From assembly GCA_945869465.1 (NCBI GenBank), contig CAMBPB010000001.1, positions 1 through 64,000 of the forward strand: 64,000 nt of DNA, in the 5' to 3' direction. Made by a program: the position numbers and the translations under genes. The notes beneath the pieces are model-generated. The model had not been told where the DNA came from, did no database searches, and worked only from the letters and a program-made list of their open reading frames with translations. This stretch comes from Prosthecobacter debontii. Lineage in GTDB: Bacteria > Verrucomicrobiota > Verrucomicrobiia > Verrucomicrobiales > Akkermansiaceae. Positions within the stretch are counted from its first letter, which is position 1; every line of letters starts with the position of its first letter. Shown here piece by piece: positions 38,191 to 46,803 of the stretch.

Positions 38191-38661
38191 TCACCAGCGG
38201 CGGCGTTTGCCTTCCTTGTAAATGCCCGCGTCCAGCGAGAAAGCGCCGGCTCCGGTGAGGATGATGACGATCGCCGGAATCAGATAGAGCAACGCCGGTT
38301 CCTTGGCGACGGGAACTCCCGGGCCTAGGATCCACGGCGCGGCGCCATGCACGGCGAAGGCGGCCACCACCATGTTGAACCCTAACACGAAAGCCGCGGG
38401 GCGGGTTGCCACGCCCAGAATGATGAGAATGGACGCCCCCACTTCCGCCGTGATGCAGGCGATTAGACTCACCGATGGCGACATGTAATAGAGCGGAAAG
38501 AAATCCGGCACGTAAAACCCCTTCATCAATTTCTGGAAATCCTGGATTTTTGAAATCCCATGGCCGCAGAGCATCATCAGCCCGATCATGATTCGCAGCG
38601 CGAGGATCCCGAACGAGGCGGTCGCATCCCGGGTTCCACAGTCAAAGAAGAATTTTTTCAT
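38191..38661 (-). CDS. DoxX-family membrane protein
   Basis: 156 aa from the ATG at 38661, which overlaps the stop of the upstream gene by one base (TGATG). Four membrane helices: FGILALRIMIGLMMLCGHG, VSLIACITAEVGASILIILG, AAFVLGFNMVVAAFAVHG, and ALLYLIPAIVIILTGAGAFS. The helix-1 motif RIMIGLMMLCGHGISKI and the conserved GxxT/SRPAA segment (LGVATRPAAF) are typical. DoxX proteins are linked to thiol redox and thiosulfate metabolism, but the specific role is open. Confidence 0.85.
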   Translation of the reverse strand: MKKFFFDCGTRDATASFGILALRIMIGLMMLCGHGISKIQDFQKLMKGFYVPDFFPLYYMSPSVSLIACITAEVGASILIILGVATRPAAFVLGFNMVVAAFAVHGAAPWILGPGVPVAKEPALLYLIPAIVIILTGAGAFSLDAGIYKEGKRRRW

Positions 38662-39143
38662 CAAGCGGGGGTGGCGGGGGATTTGGCGGAAATGGTGATC
38701 CGCTTGAGGCGCTCATCGCCCTCCGGCGAGTGGGTTTCGATTGCCGGGTCATCCATCAGGATGTTGTGCACCATCCGGCGGTAGTAGGCGTTGAGCGGGC
38801 GCATTTGATAGGGATTGCCGGTGGTTTTCACCCGCTCCGCGATGTCTTTGATTTCCGCCGCCATCTGGTCCTCGCGAATGGTCCGGTAGTGTTCGCAATC
38901 CACTTTGACGCGCTCGGCTTTGGGCAACTGCCGGCGCAGGATGCGGTTGACGAGATATTGCAAATCGTCGAGCCGTTCGCCATCCCGGCCGATGATTGCC
39001 GTGCTCTCGGTCGAGTGGACCTGGAGGCAGGGTCCGTCGTGGGTTTCCTGCACCTCGATCGTTGCCGGAAGGCCGAGATGGCCGAGCATTGTATCGAGGA
39101 TTTTCGTCGCTGATTCCACCGGGGTCATGGCACCAGTGTTCAT
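38661..39143 (-). CDS. Jag/KhpB-like RNA-binding protein (KH plus R3H), without Jag_N
   Basis: 160 aa from the ATG at 39143; 39128 is an alternative start. The KH domain has AIIGRDGERLDDLQYLVNRI, a GxxG-type loop. The R3H domain has MRPLNAYYRRMVHNIL and IETHSPEGDERLKRITI. Canonical Jag/KhpB has an extra N-terminal Jag_N domain and is encoded after yidC; here the domain is absent and the neighbours are unrelated. KhpA/KhpB bind many transcripts in Gram-positives. The GAF gene ends 16 nt upstream. Confidence 0.85.
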   Translation of the reverse strand: MNTGAMTPVESATKILDTMLGHLGLPATIEVQETHDGPCLQVHSTESTAIIGRDGERLDDLQYLVNRILRRQLPKAERVKVDCEHYRTIREDQMAAEIKDIAERVKTTGNPYQMRPLNAYYRRMVHNILMDDPAIETHSPEGDERLKRITISAKSPATPA

Positions 39144-39159
39144 GACATCCCCGGCCGGG

Positions 39160-39624
39160 TCAATCACCGCGGGCGGCTTTGTCCTCGAAAAATCCGCCAA
39201 TCACCCGGGCGTGCTGCTGCAGGCTTTGCTCCTGCTCCGGGGTGAAATTGTGTGGCTGGGTCATGCCAATGCCCAGAGTCCCGATGACTTGGGCCGAGAC
39301 GGTGGCAAAAATCGGCACGGCCAACGAGCCCGAGACGCCGGTTTGCCGGGCATCCGGCCTGGCAACGCCGCCGAGGTCCTGCTGCAGGTTGCAGAGTTGC
39401 ACCGGTTCGCGGCGTTCGGCGGCCGCACCGGCGATGCCTTTGCCAAACGGGATCGCCGAGATTTTTTCCAGCAAGGCGTCCGGCACGCCGATTTGGCAAA
39501 CCAAAACGAGCGAGCTGGTGCCCGGCGCCGTCCGGTGGAGGGTGCCGGTCTGGCAGCCGAATTCCGCAAGGATCCCGCTCAGGTGGGCATTCCAGTGGCT
39601 GTGGTCATTCATACCGATGCTCAT
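39160..39624 (-). CDS. GAF-domain protein
   Basis: About 154 aa from the ATG at 39624; 39612 is an alternative. A single GAF domain: LSGILAEFGCQTGTLHRTA, PFGKGIAGAAAERREPVQLC, SLAVPIFATVSAQVIGTLGI and the closing helix EQSLQQHARVIGGFFEDK. No output domain is attached. The Cys residues in FGCQTG, VCQIG and QLCNLQ could support redox or ligand sensing, but this is inference. It is divergent from the mutarotase gene with 87 nt between starts. Confidence 0.7.
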   Translation of the reverse strand: MSIGMNDHSHWNAHLSGILAEFGCQTGTLHRTAPGTSSLVLVCQIGVPDALLEKISAIPFGKGIAGAAAERREPVQLCNLQQDLGGVARPDARQTGVSGSLAVPIFATVSAQVIGTLGIGMTQPHNFTPEQEQSLQQHARVIGGFFEDKAARGD

Positions 39625-39711
39625 AGCACCGGAGCGGCGGCTCGTCACCCATCGGTTTCCGGAAAATTCACGCTTGGCACGCCCCGCGAAATCAGCGAAA
39701 TCCACCGGCGT

Positions 39712-40851
39712 ATGAAGAACCCCTACCTATTGGTTTCCGCGCTGGTCATCGGTCTGGCCTCCTGTCAGAAAGATCCCGCCATGAGCAGCAAGTCCGCAGA
39801 GAATCCGGAGGTCTTCGGCAAATTGCCGGATGGTCGTGAGGCGAAAATCTTCACCCTCACCAACAAAAACGGCCTCAAGGCCCGCGTCACCGAATACGGG
39901 GCGATCCTCGTTTCGATGGAAACCCCGGACAAATCCGGCAAACTGGCCGATCTCACCCACGGCTACGATGACCTGGCCGGCTGGCTGACCAACACCTCTT
40001 ACTTCGGCTCCACCGTCGGCCGTTTCGGCAACCGCATCAAGGACGGGAAATTCTCCCTCGAAGGCAAGGAATACAAACTCGCCACCAACAACGATCCGGG
40101 CGGCATTCCCTGCCACCTCCACGGCGGCCTCAAGGGTTTCGACAAGGTGATCTGGACCGGCAAGCCGACCGCCGACAATGGCGTGGAGTTTTCCTACGTC
40201 TCCAAAGATGGCGAGGAAGGCTACCCCGGAACCCTCACCGTCAAGGTCACCTACTCGCTCAGCGAGGCCAACGAACTGAAGTGGGAGGCGATCGCCACCA
40301 CCGACGCCCCGACGGTCCTCAACATCGTGCATCACAGTTACTGGAACCTCTCCGGCGATCCGACCACCTCCATCAACGACCATGAACTGATGCTCGCCGC
40401 GCCCAGCTACCTGCCGACCAACGCCGGCCTGATTCCGACGGGCGTCGTCGCTCCGGTGGCGGATACGCCGATGGATTTCACCAAGCCGACCGTGATCGGC
40501 AAGCGGGTGGAGGAGGACTTCGAAGCCCTCAAATTCGGCGGCGGTTACGACCATGCGTGGGTGCTTGAAAAGGGCGAAGGCGTGCGTCTCGCCGCCCGCC
40601 TGAAAGACCCGAAATCCGGCCGGGTAATGGAAATCTCCACCAACCAACCCGCCGTCCAGTTCTACGGCGGCAATTTCCTTGATGGCAAGGTCGCCGGTAA
40701 AAAGGGCGTCAAGTATGCCAAACGCAGCGCGCTTTGCCTGGAGACCGAGGGTTTTCCGGATTCACCGAACCAGCCGACGTTCCCGACTCCCGTGCTTCGT
40801 CCCGGGGAGACCTACAATCACGTGATGATCCACAAGTTCTCCGCCGAGTGA
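39712..40851 (+). CDS. galM: Aldose 1-epimerase (mutarotase), exported lipoprotein form
   Basis: 379 aa from the ATG at 39712. The signal peptide MKNPYLLVSALVIGLASC ends in lipobox GLASC, so the enzyme is probably anchored in the envelope. GalM motifs: TEYGAILVSMETPDKSG, GSTVGRFGNRIKDGKF, CHLHGGLKGFDKVIW (catalytic His), NIVHHSYWNLSG (second His), and ALCLETEGFPDSPNQP with the catalytic Glu. It interconverts alpha and beta anomers of glucose or galactose. The sugar symporter gene follows at 34 nt, so the pair likely prepares and imports hexose. Confidence 0.93.
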   Translation: MKNPYLLVSALVIGLASCQKDPAMSSKSAENPEVFGKLPDGREAKIFTLTNKNGLKARVTEYGAILVSMETPDKSGKLADLTHGYDDLAGWLTNTSYFGSTVGRFGNRIKDGKFSLEGKEYKLATNNDPGGIPCHLHGGLKGFDKVIWTGKPTADNGVEFSYVSKDGEEGYPGTLTVKVTYSLSEANELKWEAIATTDAPTVLNIVHHSYWNLSGDPTTSINDHELMLAAPSYLPTNAGLIPTGVVAPVADTPMDFTKPTVIGKRVEEDFEALKFGGGYDHAWVLEKGEGVRLAARLKDPKSGRVMEISTNQPAVQFYGGNFLDGKVAGKKGVKYAKRSALCLETEGFPDSPNQPTFPTPVLRPGETYNHVMIHKFSAE

Positions 40852-40885
40852 GCCGCACGTCCGCGATAGCACAAAAAACACCAGC

Positions 40886-42892
40886 ATGATGACCCTTCCC
40901 ATTCTCGCTCAAGCCGCCGCCGAATCCGGCGCGATGGGCACGCTCGACATGGTCCTGTTCTTTGTCGCCGTGATCGGCGTCATCGCCTTCGGGATTTGGC
41001 AAGGCAACAAGGAAACCAAGGGCGCCGCCGAATCCGGTGGTGCCGCCGGATATTTCCTCGCAGGCCGCGGCCTGACATGGTGGCTGGTGGGCTTCTCGCT
41101 CATCGCCGCCAACATCTCCACCGAGCAATTCGTCGGCATGTCCGGCCAGGCCGCCGATTGGCTCGGCATGGCCATCGCATCCTACGAGTGGATGGCGGCG
41201 ATCACCTTGGTGGTGGTCGCTTTCGTTTTCCTGCCGAAACTCCTCCGCTGCGGCATCTACACGATTCCGGAATTCCTCGAATACCGCTTCGGCGTGCTTT
41301 CCCGCACCGTGATGGCCATTTCCACCTTGATCATCCTGGTGGGTGTGCCCACGGCTTCGGTGATCTATTCCGGTGCGAAGGTGGTCTCGGTGTTCTTTGC
41401 CGGTCACAGTGTTCTCGGGATGGACCTCGGCTCAATCACGGTGGGCTGCTGGATCATCGGCTTGTCCGCAGCGCTTTATGTGTTTGTAGGCGGTCTGAAA
41501 GCCTGCGCATGGACGGACCTGATCTGGGGTGCGGCGCTCATCGTCGGCGGTGCGGTGGTGATGTGGATGGCGTTGGGTGCGATGAAGGATGCGAATCCGC
41601 AGGACCTCATCACGACCAAGGTCGCGAATTCCACGGCCACCGTTCAGGATCTGGAAAAGGCCGGCGGCTGGGAGCGCTTCATCCTTCTCAATCATGGCAA
41701 GGATGGCGAGGCGATCGCCCTCGAAGGAGAGAACATGGCCGGCGGCAAGCTGCACATGATCCGTCCGAAAACCGATCCCGCCATTCCCTGGACGGCGTTG
41801 ATTCTCGGGCTCTGGATTCCCAATTTCTTCTACTGGGGTCTCAACCAATACATCGTCCAGCGAACGCTCGGTTCCAAGTCTCTCGCCGAGGGCCAGAAGG
41901 GCATCATCTTCGCCGCCGCATTGAAATTGATCATTCCCTTCATCGTCGTGATTCCGGGAATTCTTTGTTTCAACCTCTACAGCAAGGATCTCCGGGTGGA
42001 AGCGGTGAAGAAGAACGCCGTCACCCTGGTGGAAATGCAGAAGGACTCGGCCATGGTGTATCCGTTCACCGAAAACTTCGCGCTCACCAATGCCGACAAG
42101 GCCCGCGAGGTGCTGGCCCATAACGTCAAGCTGGCCGGCGTCGAATTGGAGGTTCCCGCCGATGCCACCCCGCTCGACATGCTCAAGGCAAACACCGAGG
42201 TCCTTGCCGCCGCCGCCGCCGTTGAGGTTAAGCAAGGCACCAAGCTCATCGGCTACGATTATGACGCCGCCTTCCCGATGTTGCTGCGCAAGCTCATGAA
42301 ACCCGGCATCACCTGGTTCGTGCTCGCCGCGATCTTCGGGGCCGTCGTGTCCTCGCTGGCCTCGATGCTGAACTCGGCGGCCACCATCGCCACCATCGAT
42401 ATCTTCCAGAAGTTGAAGCCTCACAGCTCCCAGAGCACGCTGGTGGGAATGGGCAAGTTTTTCACCGTCCTGTTTGTGCTGATCTCCTGCCTGATCGCGC
42501 CGGATCTCGGCAACCCGGGCTTCGGCGGCATCTTCACCTTTATTCAGGAATTCCAGGGCTTCATCAGCCCCGGAGTGCTGATGGTGTTCCTGTTCGGTTT
42601 CCTGGTTCCGCGCGCACCGCGTTTCCTCGGGTGGCTCGGCATTCTGGTGAACGTGCTGCTCTACGGCTATCTCTATCTATTCCAAAGCGGCATCCCGTTC
42701 CTCAACCGCATGGCCATCTGCTTCGGCGTGGTGTTTGTCGTGATGATGGGCATCACCTTGGTGAAACCTCTTGCCCAGCCGGTCGTGATGCCGACCACCG
42801 ATCTCATCGCACTGGAGTCGTCCAAGAGCGCCAAGATCTGGGGAATCGGAGTGGTGATCGCCACCTTGATTCTTTACGCCGTGTTCTGGTAA
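40886..42892 (+). CDS. Sodium/sugar symporter, SGLT-like SSS family
   Basis: 668 aa with about 14 membrane helices. SGLT-type signatures: GYFLAGRGLTWWLVGFSLIA followed by ANISTEQFVGMSGQAADWLG, CGIYTIPEFLEYRFG, NYWGLNQ-like FFYWGLNQYIVQRTL, and VVSSLASMLNSAATIATIDI. Two long loops are inserted, one near 225-290 and one of about 100 residues near 375-475 (around ANTEVLAAAAAVEVKQG). A lipoprotein mutarotase precedes it in the same operon, which supports glucose or galactose as substrate. A strong terminator follows. Confidence 0.92.
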   Translation: MMTLPILAQAAAESGAMGTLDMVLFFVAVIGVIAFGIWQGNKETKGAAESGGAAGYFLAGRGLTWWLVGFSLIAANISTEQFVGMSGQAADWLGMAIASYEWMAAITLVVVAFVFLPKLLRCGIYTIPEFLEYRFGVLSRTVMAISTLIILVGVPTASVIYSGAKVVSVFFAGHSVLGMDLGSITVGCWIIGLSAALYVFVGGLKACAWTDLIWGAALIVGGAVVMWMALGAMKDANPQDLITTKVANSTATVQDLEKAGGWERFILLNHGKDGEAIALEGENMAGGKLHMIRPKTDPAIPWTALILGLWIPNFFYWGLNQYIVQRTLGSKSLAEGQKGIIFAAALKLIIPFIVVIPGILCFNLYSKDLRVEAVKKNAVTLVEMQKDSAMVYPFTENFALTNADKAREVLAHNVKLAGVELEVPADATPLDMLKANTEVLAAAAAVEVKQGTKLIGYDYDAAFPMLLRKLMKPGITWFVLAAIFGAVVSSLASMLNSAATIATIDIFQKLKPHSSQSTLVGMGKFFTVLFVLISCLIAPDLGNPGFGGIFTFIQEFQGFISPGVLMVFLFGFLVPRAPRFLGWLGILVNVLLYGYLYLFQSGIPFLNRMAICFGVVFVVMMGITLVKPLAQPVVMPTTDLIALESSKSAKIWGIGVVIATLILYAVFW

Positions 42893-42920
42893 TCCACCTC
42901 CGCATCCGGGTTTTCCAAAA

Positions 42921-42953
42921 CGCCCCGTCCCCCGCGGACGGGGCGTTTTTTTT
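42921..42953 (+). terminator. Rho-independent terminator after the sugar symporter
   Basis: 10-bp stem CGCCCCGTCC with GGACGGGGCG, 5-nt loop, then eight T residues. It begins 29 nt after the stop. Confidence 0.93.
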
Positions 42954-43038
42954 GCGCTTGAAGGTCAGAGTTCCTGATCCCAGCACCGGAATCCCCTGAA
43001 ATTCCGGCGGCGAACCGGAAAAAAGATGGCGCTCTTCA

Positions 43039-43243
43039 GGGCCAACGGCCGGGCAATATACCAGCCCAACCCAACGGGCTGGGTTTTCCCGATTCGCGAT
43101 GATCTTGAGGGCTGTAGGCCCGCTCCATGAAGTGCGAATTACAAGAAAAACACCGGGATAGGCCGGGCTTTCAGCCCTTGAACATTGGGCGGAACGATCC
43201 TTGGGCCGTTGGCCCAGGCTGGTATGGCATGGGCCTGTGGCCC
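43039..43243. repeat. REP-like cluster of six palindromes
   Basis: GGCC-AAC-GGCC (43040-43050); CCAGCCC with GGGCTGG (43061-43082); GGGC-TGTAG-GCCC (43109-43121), which sits at the tip of a wider dyad with ATTCGC and GCGAAT ends; GGGCT-TTC-AGCCC (43165-43177); GGGCC-GTT-GGCCC (43203-43215); GGGCC-TGT-GGCCC (43231-43243). The outer parts are inverted copies of each other (GGGCCAACGGCC on one side, GGGCCGTTGGCCC on the other; ATACCAGCC against GGCTGGTAT). This looks like a composite REP/BIME element. The rest of the 42954-43432 gap holds no gene that I recognise. Confidence 0.85.
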
Positions 43244-43432
43244 CTAAGAAGCAGACTCAAATAAACCGTAAGGCGCCAAACTTTTTCCGCCGGGATTAGG
43301 AAGTCTGAAGGTGGGCCATGCCGCGGGTTTTTCCGCCGCCTCAGAACCACCGGAAGCAAAATATGCGGAGTGATCGCAACTCCACGCCCAATCCGGCGGT
43401 CATTTCAATTTGAAGTCTCTCCGGGACTTGGT

Positions 43433-43594
43433 TCAAATGGCCTTTCTTCCGCTGAAGAACGAAATGATCGCGAGCACCAAGAAGACCACGAAGCAAATCT
43501 TGGCGATCCAGGCGGCGGTTCCCGCAATGCCGCCGAATCCGAGAATGGCGGCAATCAGGGCGACAACTAAAAATATCACTGCGTAGCGTAACAT
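43433..43594 (-). CDS. DUF1328 small membrane protein (YtjA-like)
   Basis: 53 aa from the ATG at 43594. It consists almost entirely of two membrane helices: [20 protein letters not shown] and [20 protein letters not shown], with GGIAGTAAW between them. This matches the DUF1328/YtjA family of about 55 aa, widely conserved and often stress-induced, function unknown. It is divergent from the metallo-hydrolase gene. Confidence 0.9.
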   Translation of the reverse strand: MLRYAVIFLVVALIAAILGFGGIAGTAAWIAKICFVVFLVLAIISFFSGRKAI

Positions 43595-43819
43595 GGTGGT
43601 GGGAGGTTGGGGCTCGGTGAATGCCAGCCAAGGAATCGGCCTATGGCGGCACTTCAATCTCTTCCAGTATCACGGTCAGTGCCTCAAAAATCTTCTGCGG
43701 GAAACGCCGGAATCGACGTACGGGATTCTTGTACTTGTCAGGAATACCCGCCCGCAGTCGGCGATCCGCTGATTTCGCTTTGCCTCTGCCACCTCGCCCG
43801 TTCAGGTTTCCCGGCAGTC

Positions 43820-44428
43820 ATGAAAATCACCCCCTACACCGGCGGCTTCGTCCAAACCAACGGCTATTTGCTAGAGACCCCGGAGGGCAACTTTCTCGTC
43901 GATGCGCCGGAAGGAATCGCGGAGTGGATCGATGCCCAAGGCGTGCGGGTGGATGACGTGCTGCTCACGCACCAGCACTACGACCACGTGATGGATGCCG
44001 CCGCCTTGCAGGAACGGGGAGCGAGACTGCACGCGTTTGCGCCCTACTCGACGCAACTCACGCTCGAAGCCGCCGCCCGCGCCTGGGGCATGCCGATCTC
44101 GGTCGTGCCGTATCAAATCGACTCGTTGATTGAAATGGAGCGGCCGCTGCGGCTTGCGGGTTTGGATTTCCAACTCGCCCACGTCCCCGGCCACGCGACC
44201 GATGCGGTGACGTTTTATCTGGCGACCGCAGGCGTGCTCTTTTCGGGCGACACCTTGTTCGCCGGATCGATCGGCCGGACGGATCTGCCGGGCGGGAGCA
44301 CCCAACAATTGCTCGCCGGCATCGACCGGCACTTGCTGACGTTGCCTGCGGAAACCCGGGTGTTGTCAGGTCATGGTCCGGCCACGACCATCGGCCGGGA
44401 GGCGGCGCAAAATCCTTACCTGAAGTGA
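43820..44428 (+). CDS. Metallo-beta-lactamase-fold hydrolase (glyoxalase II-like)
   Basis: 202 aa from MKITPYTGGFVQTNGYLLET. Zinc-binding motif LTHQHYDHVMDA (HxHxDH-type with Gln), then HVPGHATDAVTFYL, LFSGDTLFAGSIGRTDLPGG and LSGHGPATTIGREAAQNPYL. The first position reads H-Q-H-Y-D-H, so both zinc sites are complete. The YxxGSxGRxDxPGG pattern is typical of the small glyoxalase-II-like MBL hydrolases. The substrate is probably a thioester, by family. Confidence 0.88.
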   Translation: MKITPYTGGFVQTNGYLLETPEGNFLVDAPEGIAEWIDAQGVRVDDVLLTHQHYDHVMDAAALQERGARLHAFAPYSTQLTLEAAARAWGMPISVVPYQIDSLIEMERPLRLAGLDFQLAHVPGHATDAVTFYLATAGVLFSGDTLFAGSIGRTDLPGGSTQQLLAGIDRHLLTLPAETRVLSGHGPATTIGREAAQNPYLK

Positions 44429-44431
44429 GGA

Positions 44432-44950
44432 TCAGACGTTGCTGGCCGGATCTTCGTTGACGATCACCGCGGTCGGTGAGGACGGGGAATGCCCCAATCC
44501 GGGGATCACCCGGCGGACCAGTTTGAACAGCCCGGTGTCCGCCGCGCTCATTTTGGCCTCGGCGTCACGAATGGCTTTTTCCCATGCCGGAGCGAAGCCT
44601 GGCGCCTGCTCGCGCATGGCACTGACGGCGAACTCATAAAGTTGTAGGTGGCGCTGTTCCGCCTTGCCGGGTTTTTGTTGGAGGATGGCGAGATTCACCC
44701 GCAGCGTTTCATTTTGCAGCTTGAGGGTTTCCAACTCGGTTTTCAACGCCTCATTGCCGCTGGCGTTGATTTTGAGCTGGGTATTGAGGTGGCCTTGGAG
44801 GTCCTTCATTTCGGTGCTCACGCGCTTGAATTCGCGGGTGGCGTGGCGGCTGGCACTGAAGCCGGCTTTCCAAACGAAACCGGCGATCAAAAGCCCAAGC
44901 AGCAGGCCCAAGGTGAATGGATGTTGGAGAGCAGTGATGAGGGAATCCAT
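44432..44950 (-). CDS. Membrane-anchored coiled-coil protein of unknown function
   Basis: 172 aa. An N-terminal membrane helix (PFTLGLLLGLLIAGFVWKAG) is followed by a coiled coil (about 45-95, MKDLQGHLNTQL then ALKTELETLKLQNETLRVNL). The short C-terminal part contains LYEFAVSAMREQAPGFAPAW. It resembles YhcB/DUF1043-type layout but no confident family match is claimed. It follows the frameshifted gene below on the same strand by six bases, so it may be cotranscribed. Confidence 0.65.
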   Translation of the reverse strand: MDSLITALQHPFTLGLLLGLLIAGFVWKAGFSASRHATREFKRVSTEMKDLQGHLNTQLKINASGNEALKTELETLKLQNETLRVNLAILQQKPGKAEQRHLQLYEFAVSAMREQAPGFAPAWEKAIRDAEAKMSAADTGLFKLVRRVIPGLGHSPSSPTAVIVNEDPASNV

Positions 44951-44956
44951 GAGTAA

Positions 44957-45288
44957 TTAAGGCTTGGGTGGGGTGGCGGGTTGCCGGGCCGGGGTGGTGG
45001 GTTTGAGCGAAGGGGTGGCGGGTTGCTGAGGAGCGGAAACCGGAGCGGCTGGGGCTAGCGTAGCCGCGACGGCGAGATCCTGCAAGGCACCCTTCACGTC
45101 AGCGGTGATGTCCACCGAGGGTGTTTTGCTGTAAAGGATGACAGGCACGCTCGTGTTGGTGCTGCCGTCACCGTCGAGGGCAGGTCCTTGTAGCTTTCCG
45201 TCACCTTGACGAGGGCGAAGCGGGACGCGGCGGACGAAGGGAGCGCCGTGGCCGCGAGGATCATCACGATGGCTGGGAAACGAATCAT
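44957..45288 (-). pseudogene. Exported small protein gene interrupted by a frameshift
   Basis: The ATG at 45288 opens a frame with a signal peptide (MIRFPAIVMILAATALPSSA) and VKVTESYKDLPS. The frame then runs into unlikely sequence and stops at 45094. From about 45178 the +1-shifted frame reads DGDGSTNTSVPVILYSKTP and VDITADVKGALQDLAVAATL, then a Pro/Thr-rich tail (PATPPKP) ending at 44957. One base change near 45175-45190 would restore a coherent protein of about 110 aa. It could be a true pseudogene, a sequencing error, or programmed frameshifting; the region has only a short CCC run. Confidence 0.6.
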
Positions 45289-45459
45289 ACTCGCGGGAAC
45301 GATGGATCACGGAGCCCGGGATGTCGATAGCGGATCGCTCTCTATCATCGAACTCGAAGGTCTGCTGGAAACCGCACGGGTGGCGGCGGCCTGAGCTGCC
45401 GCCCCGATGCTTGGGGTTGACCCCGCCGGACGCTTCGACTAGTCATCCGCCACACGATT

Positions 45460-46578
45460 ATGGAACCCACCACGACTGCCTACGGCACCTGGAGCGGCGG
45501 ACGCTTCATGCATTTCGGAGAAACCCTTTCCGAGGAGCGCTTCATCGGCTGCATCGAGACCGCCTATCAGGCAGGCATCCGCACCTTCGTCACCTCCGAC
45601 GTCTATGGCAACGGCAAGGCGGACGAGCTGCTAGGCCGCGCCCTCAACGGCATCGACCGCGGCACCTACAGCCTCGTCGGCATGATCGGCCACGATTTCT
45701 ACGAAGGCCAGCGCCAGGGCAGCCGCGGCTATCCGCGTTTCACCGACCCCGAACTCCGCGGGCCGGACCAATACGCCGGCTTCATCCAGATGGCCGCCGC
45801 CAAGGAACTCGAACGCTGCGGCACCGATCACTTCGATCTCCTGATGCTCCACAACCCGGATGAAATCGGCTACACCAGCGAGCCGCTCTGGCAGGCGATG
45901 CAAGGCGTAAGAGATGCCGGTCTCACACAACACCTCGGCATCGCCCCCGGCCCGGCCAACGGATTTTCCCTCGATCTTGTCGGCTGCTTCGAGCGCTTCG
46001 GCGAAGTCATCGATTGGTCGATGCTCATACTCAACCCGCTGGAACCCTGGCCGGTGGGACTCACGCTCCCCGCCTGCGAAAAACATGGCGTGAAAGTGAT
46101 GACCCGCGTGGTCGATTACGGCGGCGTGTTTCACGGCGATCTGGGGCTGCCCGGCCATGAATTCAAGCCCGGCGATCACCGGACCTACCGGCCGGAAGGC
46201 TGGGTCGGGCACGGCATGGAAAAAGCCGGGCGTATGCTTCCGGTCGCGGAAAAACACGGCCTCACCCTGTTGCAGTTCGCCTCGATCTGGAACCTCAGCC
46301 ATCCGGCGGTGGAAAGCGTGGTGCCCACCTTCATCCAGGAAGCCGGCGAATCCGCCCGACGAATCGAAGACAAGATCCGCGAGTTTGCCGCATTGCCTGA
46401 CGTGCGTCTAACTTCCGAGGAGGTCGAAGCCATTCGCCAGATCGGCGACAACACCGGCTGCATGACCCTCAAAGGTGCCAGCAAGCGCCACGCCACCAGC
46501 GAGCGCCCCGACGAATGGCCGATGCGCGAGGACCTGCTGGAACTCGCCGCAAGATACGGCTTGGGCGCAGAGTGGTGA
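45460..46578 (+). CDS. Aldo/keto reductase
   Basis: 372 aa. TIM-barrel AKR features: YGTWSGGRFMHFGETLSEER, AYQAGIRTFVTSDVYGNGKA with the Asp/Tyr of the catalytic tetrad, ELERCGTDHFDLLMLHNPDE with the catalytic His, and the late cofactor-binding part NLSHPAVESVVPTFIQEAGE. The C-terminus is about 40 residues longer than the AKR average. The substrate is unknown. It lies 225 nt before gcvT on the same strand. Confidence 0.85.
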   Translation: MEPTTTAYGTWSGGRFMHFGETLSEERFIGCIETAYQAGIRTFVTSDVYGNGKADELLGRALNGIDRGTYSLVGMIGHDFYEGQRQGSRGYPRFTDPELRGPDQYAGFIQMAAAKELERCGTDHFDLLMLHNPDEIGYTSEPLWQAMQGVRDAGLTQHLGIAPGPANGFSLDLVGCFERFGEVIDWSMLILNPLEPWPVGLTLPACEKHGVKVMTRVVDYGGVFHGDLGLPGHEFKPGDHRTYRPEGWVGHGMEKAGRMLPVAEKHGLTLLQFASIWNLSHPAVESVVPTFIQEAGESARRIEDKIREFAALPDVRLTSEEVEAIRQIGDNTGCMTLKGASKRHATSERPDEWPMREDLLELAARYGLGAEW

Positions 46579-46803
46579 AACAAGGCGGAGCGATGCATGA
46601 ATCGCCCAGGTCCATGTGGGGACCATGGGATGAGCGAAGGCGCTTGTCATGGCCTTTCTATGGGCACGGCGGACACGTTCCGCCGCTCCTTGGCCAGAGA
46701 TGGTGCGTTCGCAGCAGGGTGTCCTGGCGCGGAGCTAACATCCGATGGGGTGCCAATCCCGCCGGTTGACAACGCGGGACCGGATTCCCAAACTCCGGGC
46801 GAA

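Noticed and set aside
43039-43243. CRISPR array
   Set aside because: The palindromes are not direct repeats of constant length with regular unique spacers.
46579-46803. Possible glycine riboswitch upstream of gcvT
   Set aside because: I looked for the conserved tandem aptamer cores and found no arrangement matching them; the region has only unrelated GC-rich dyads.
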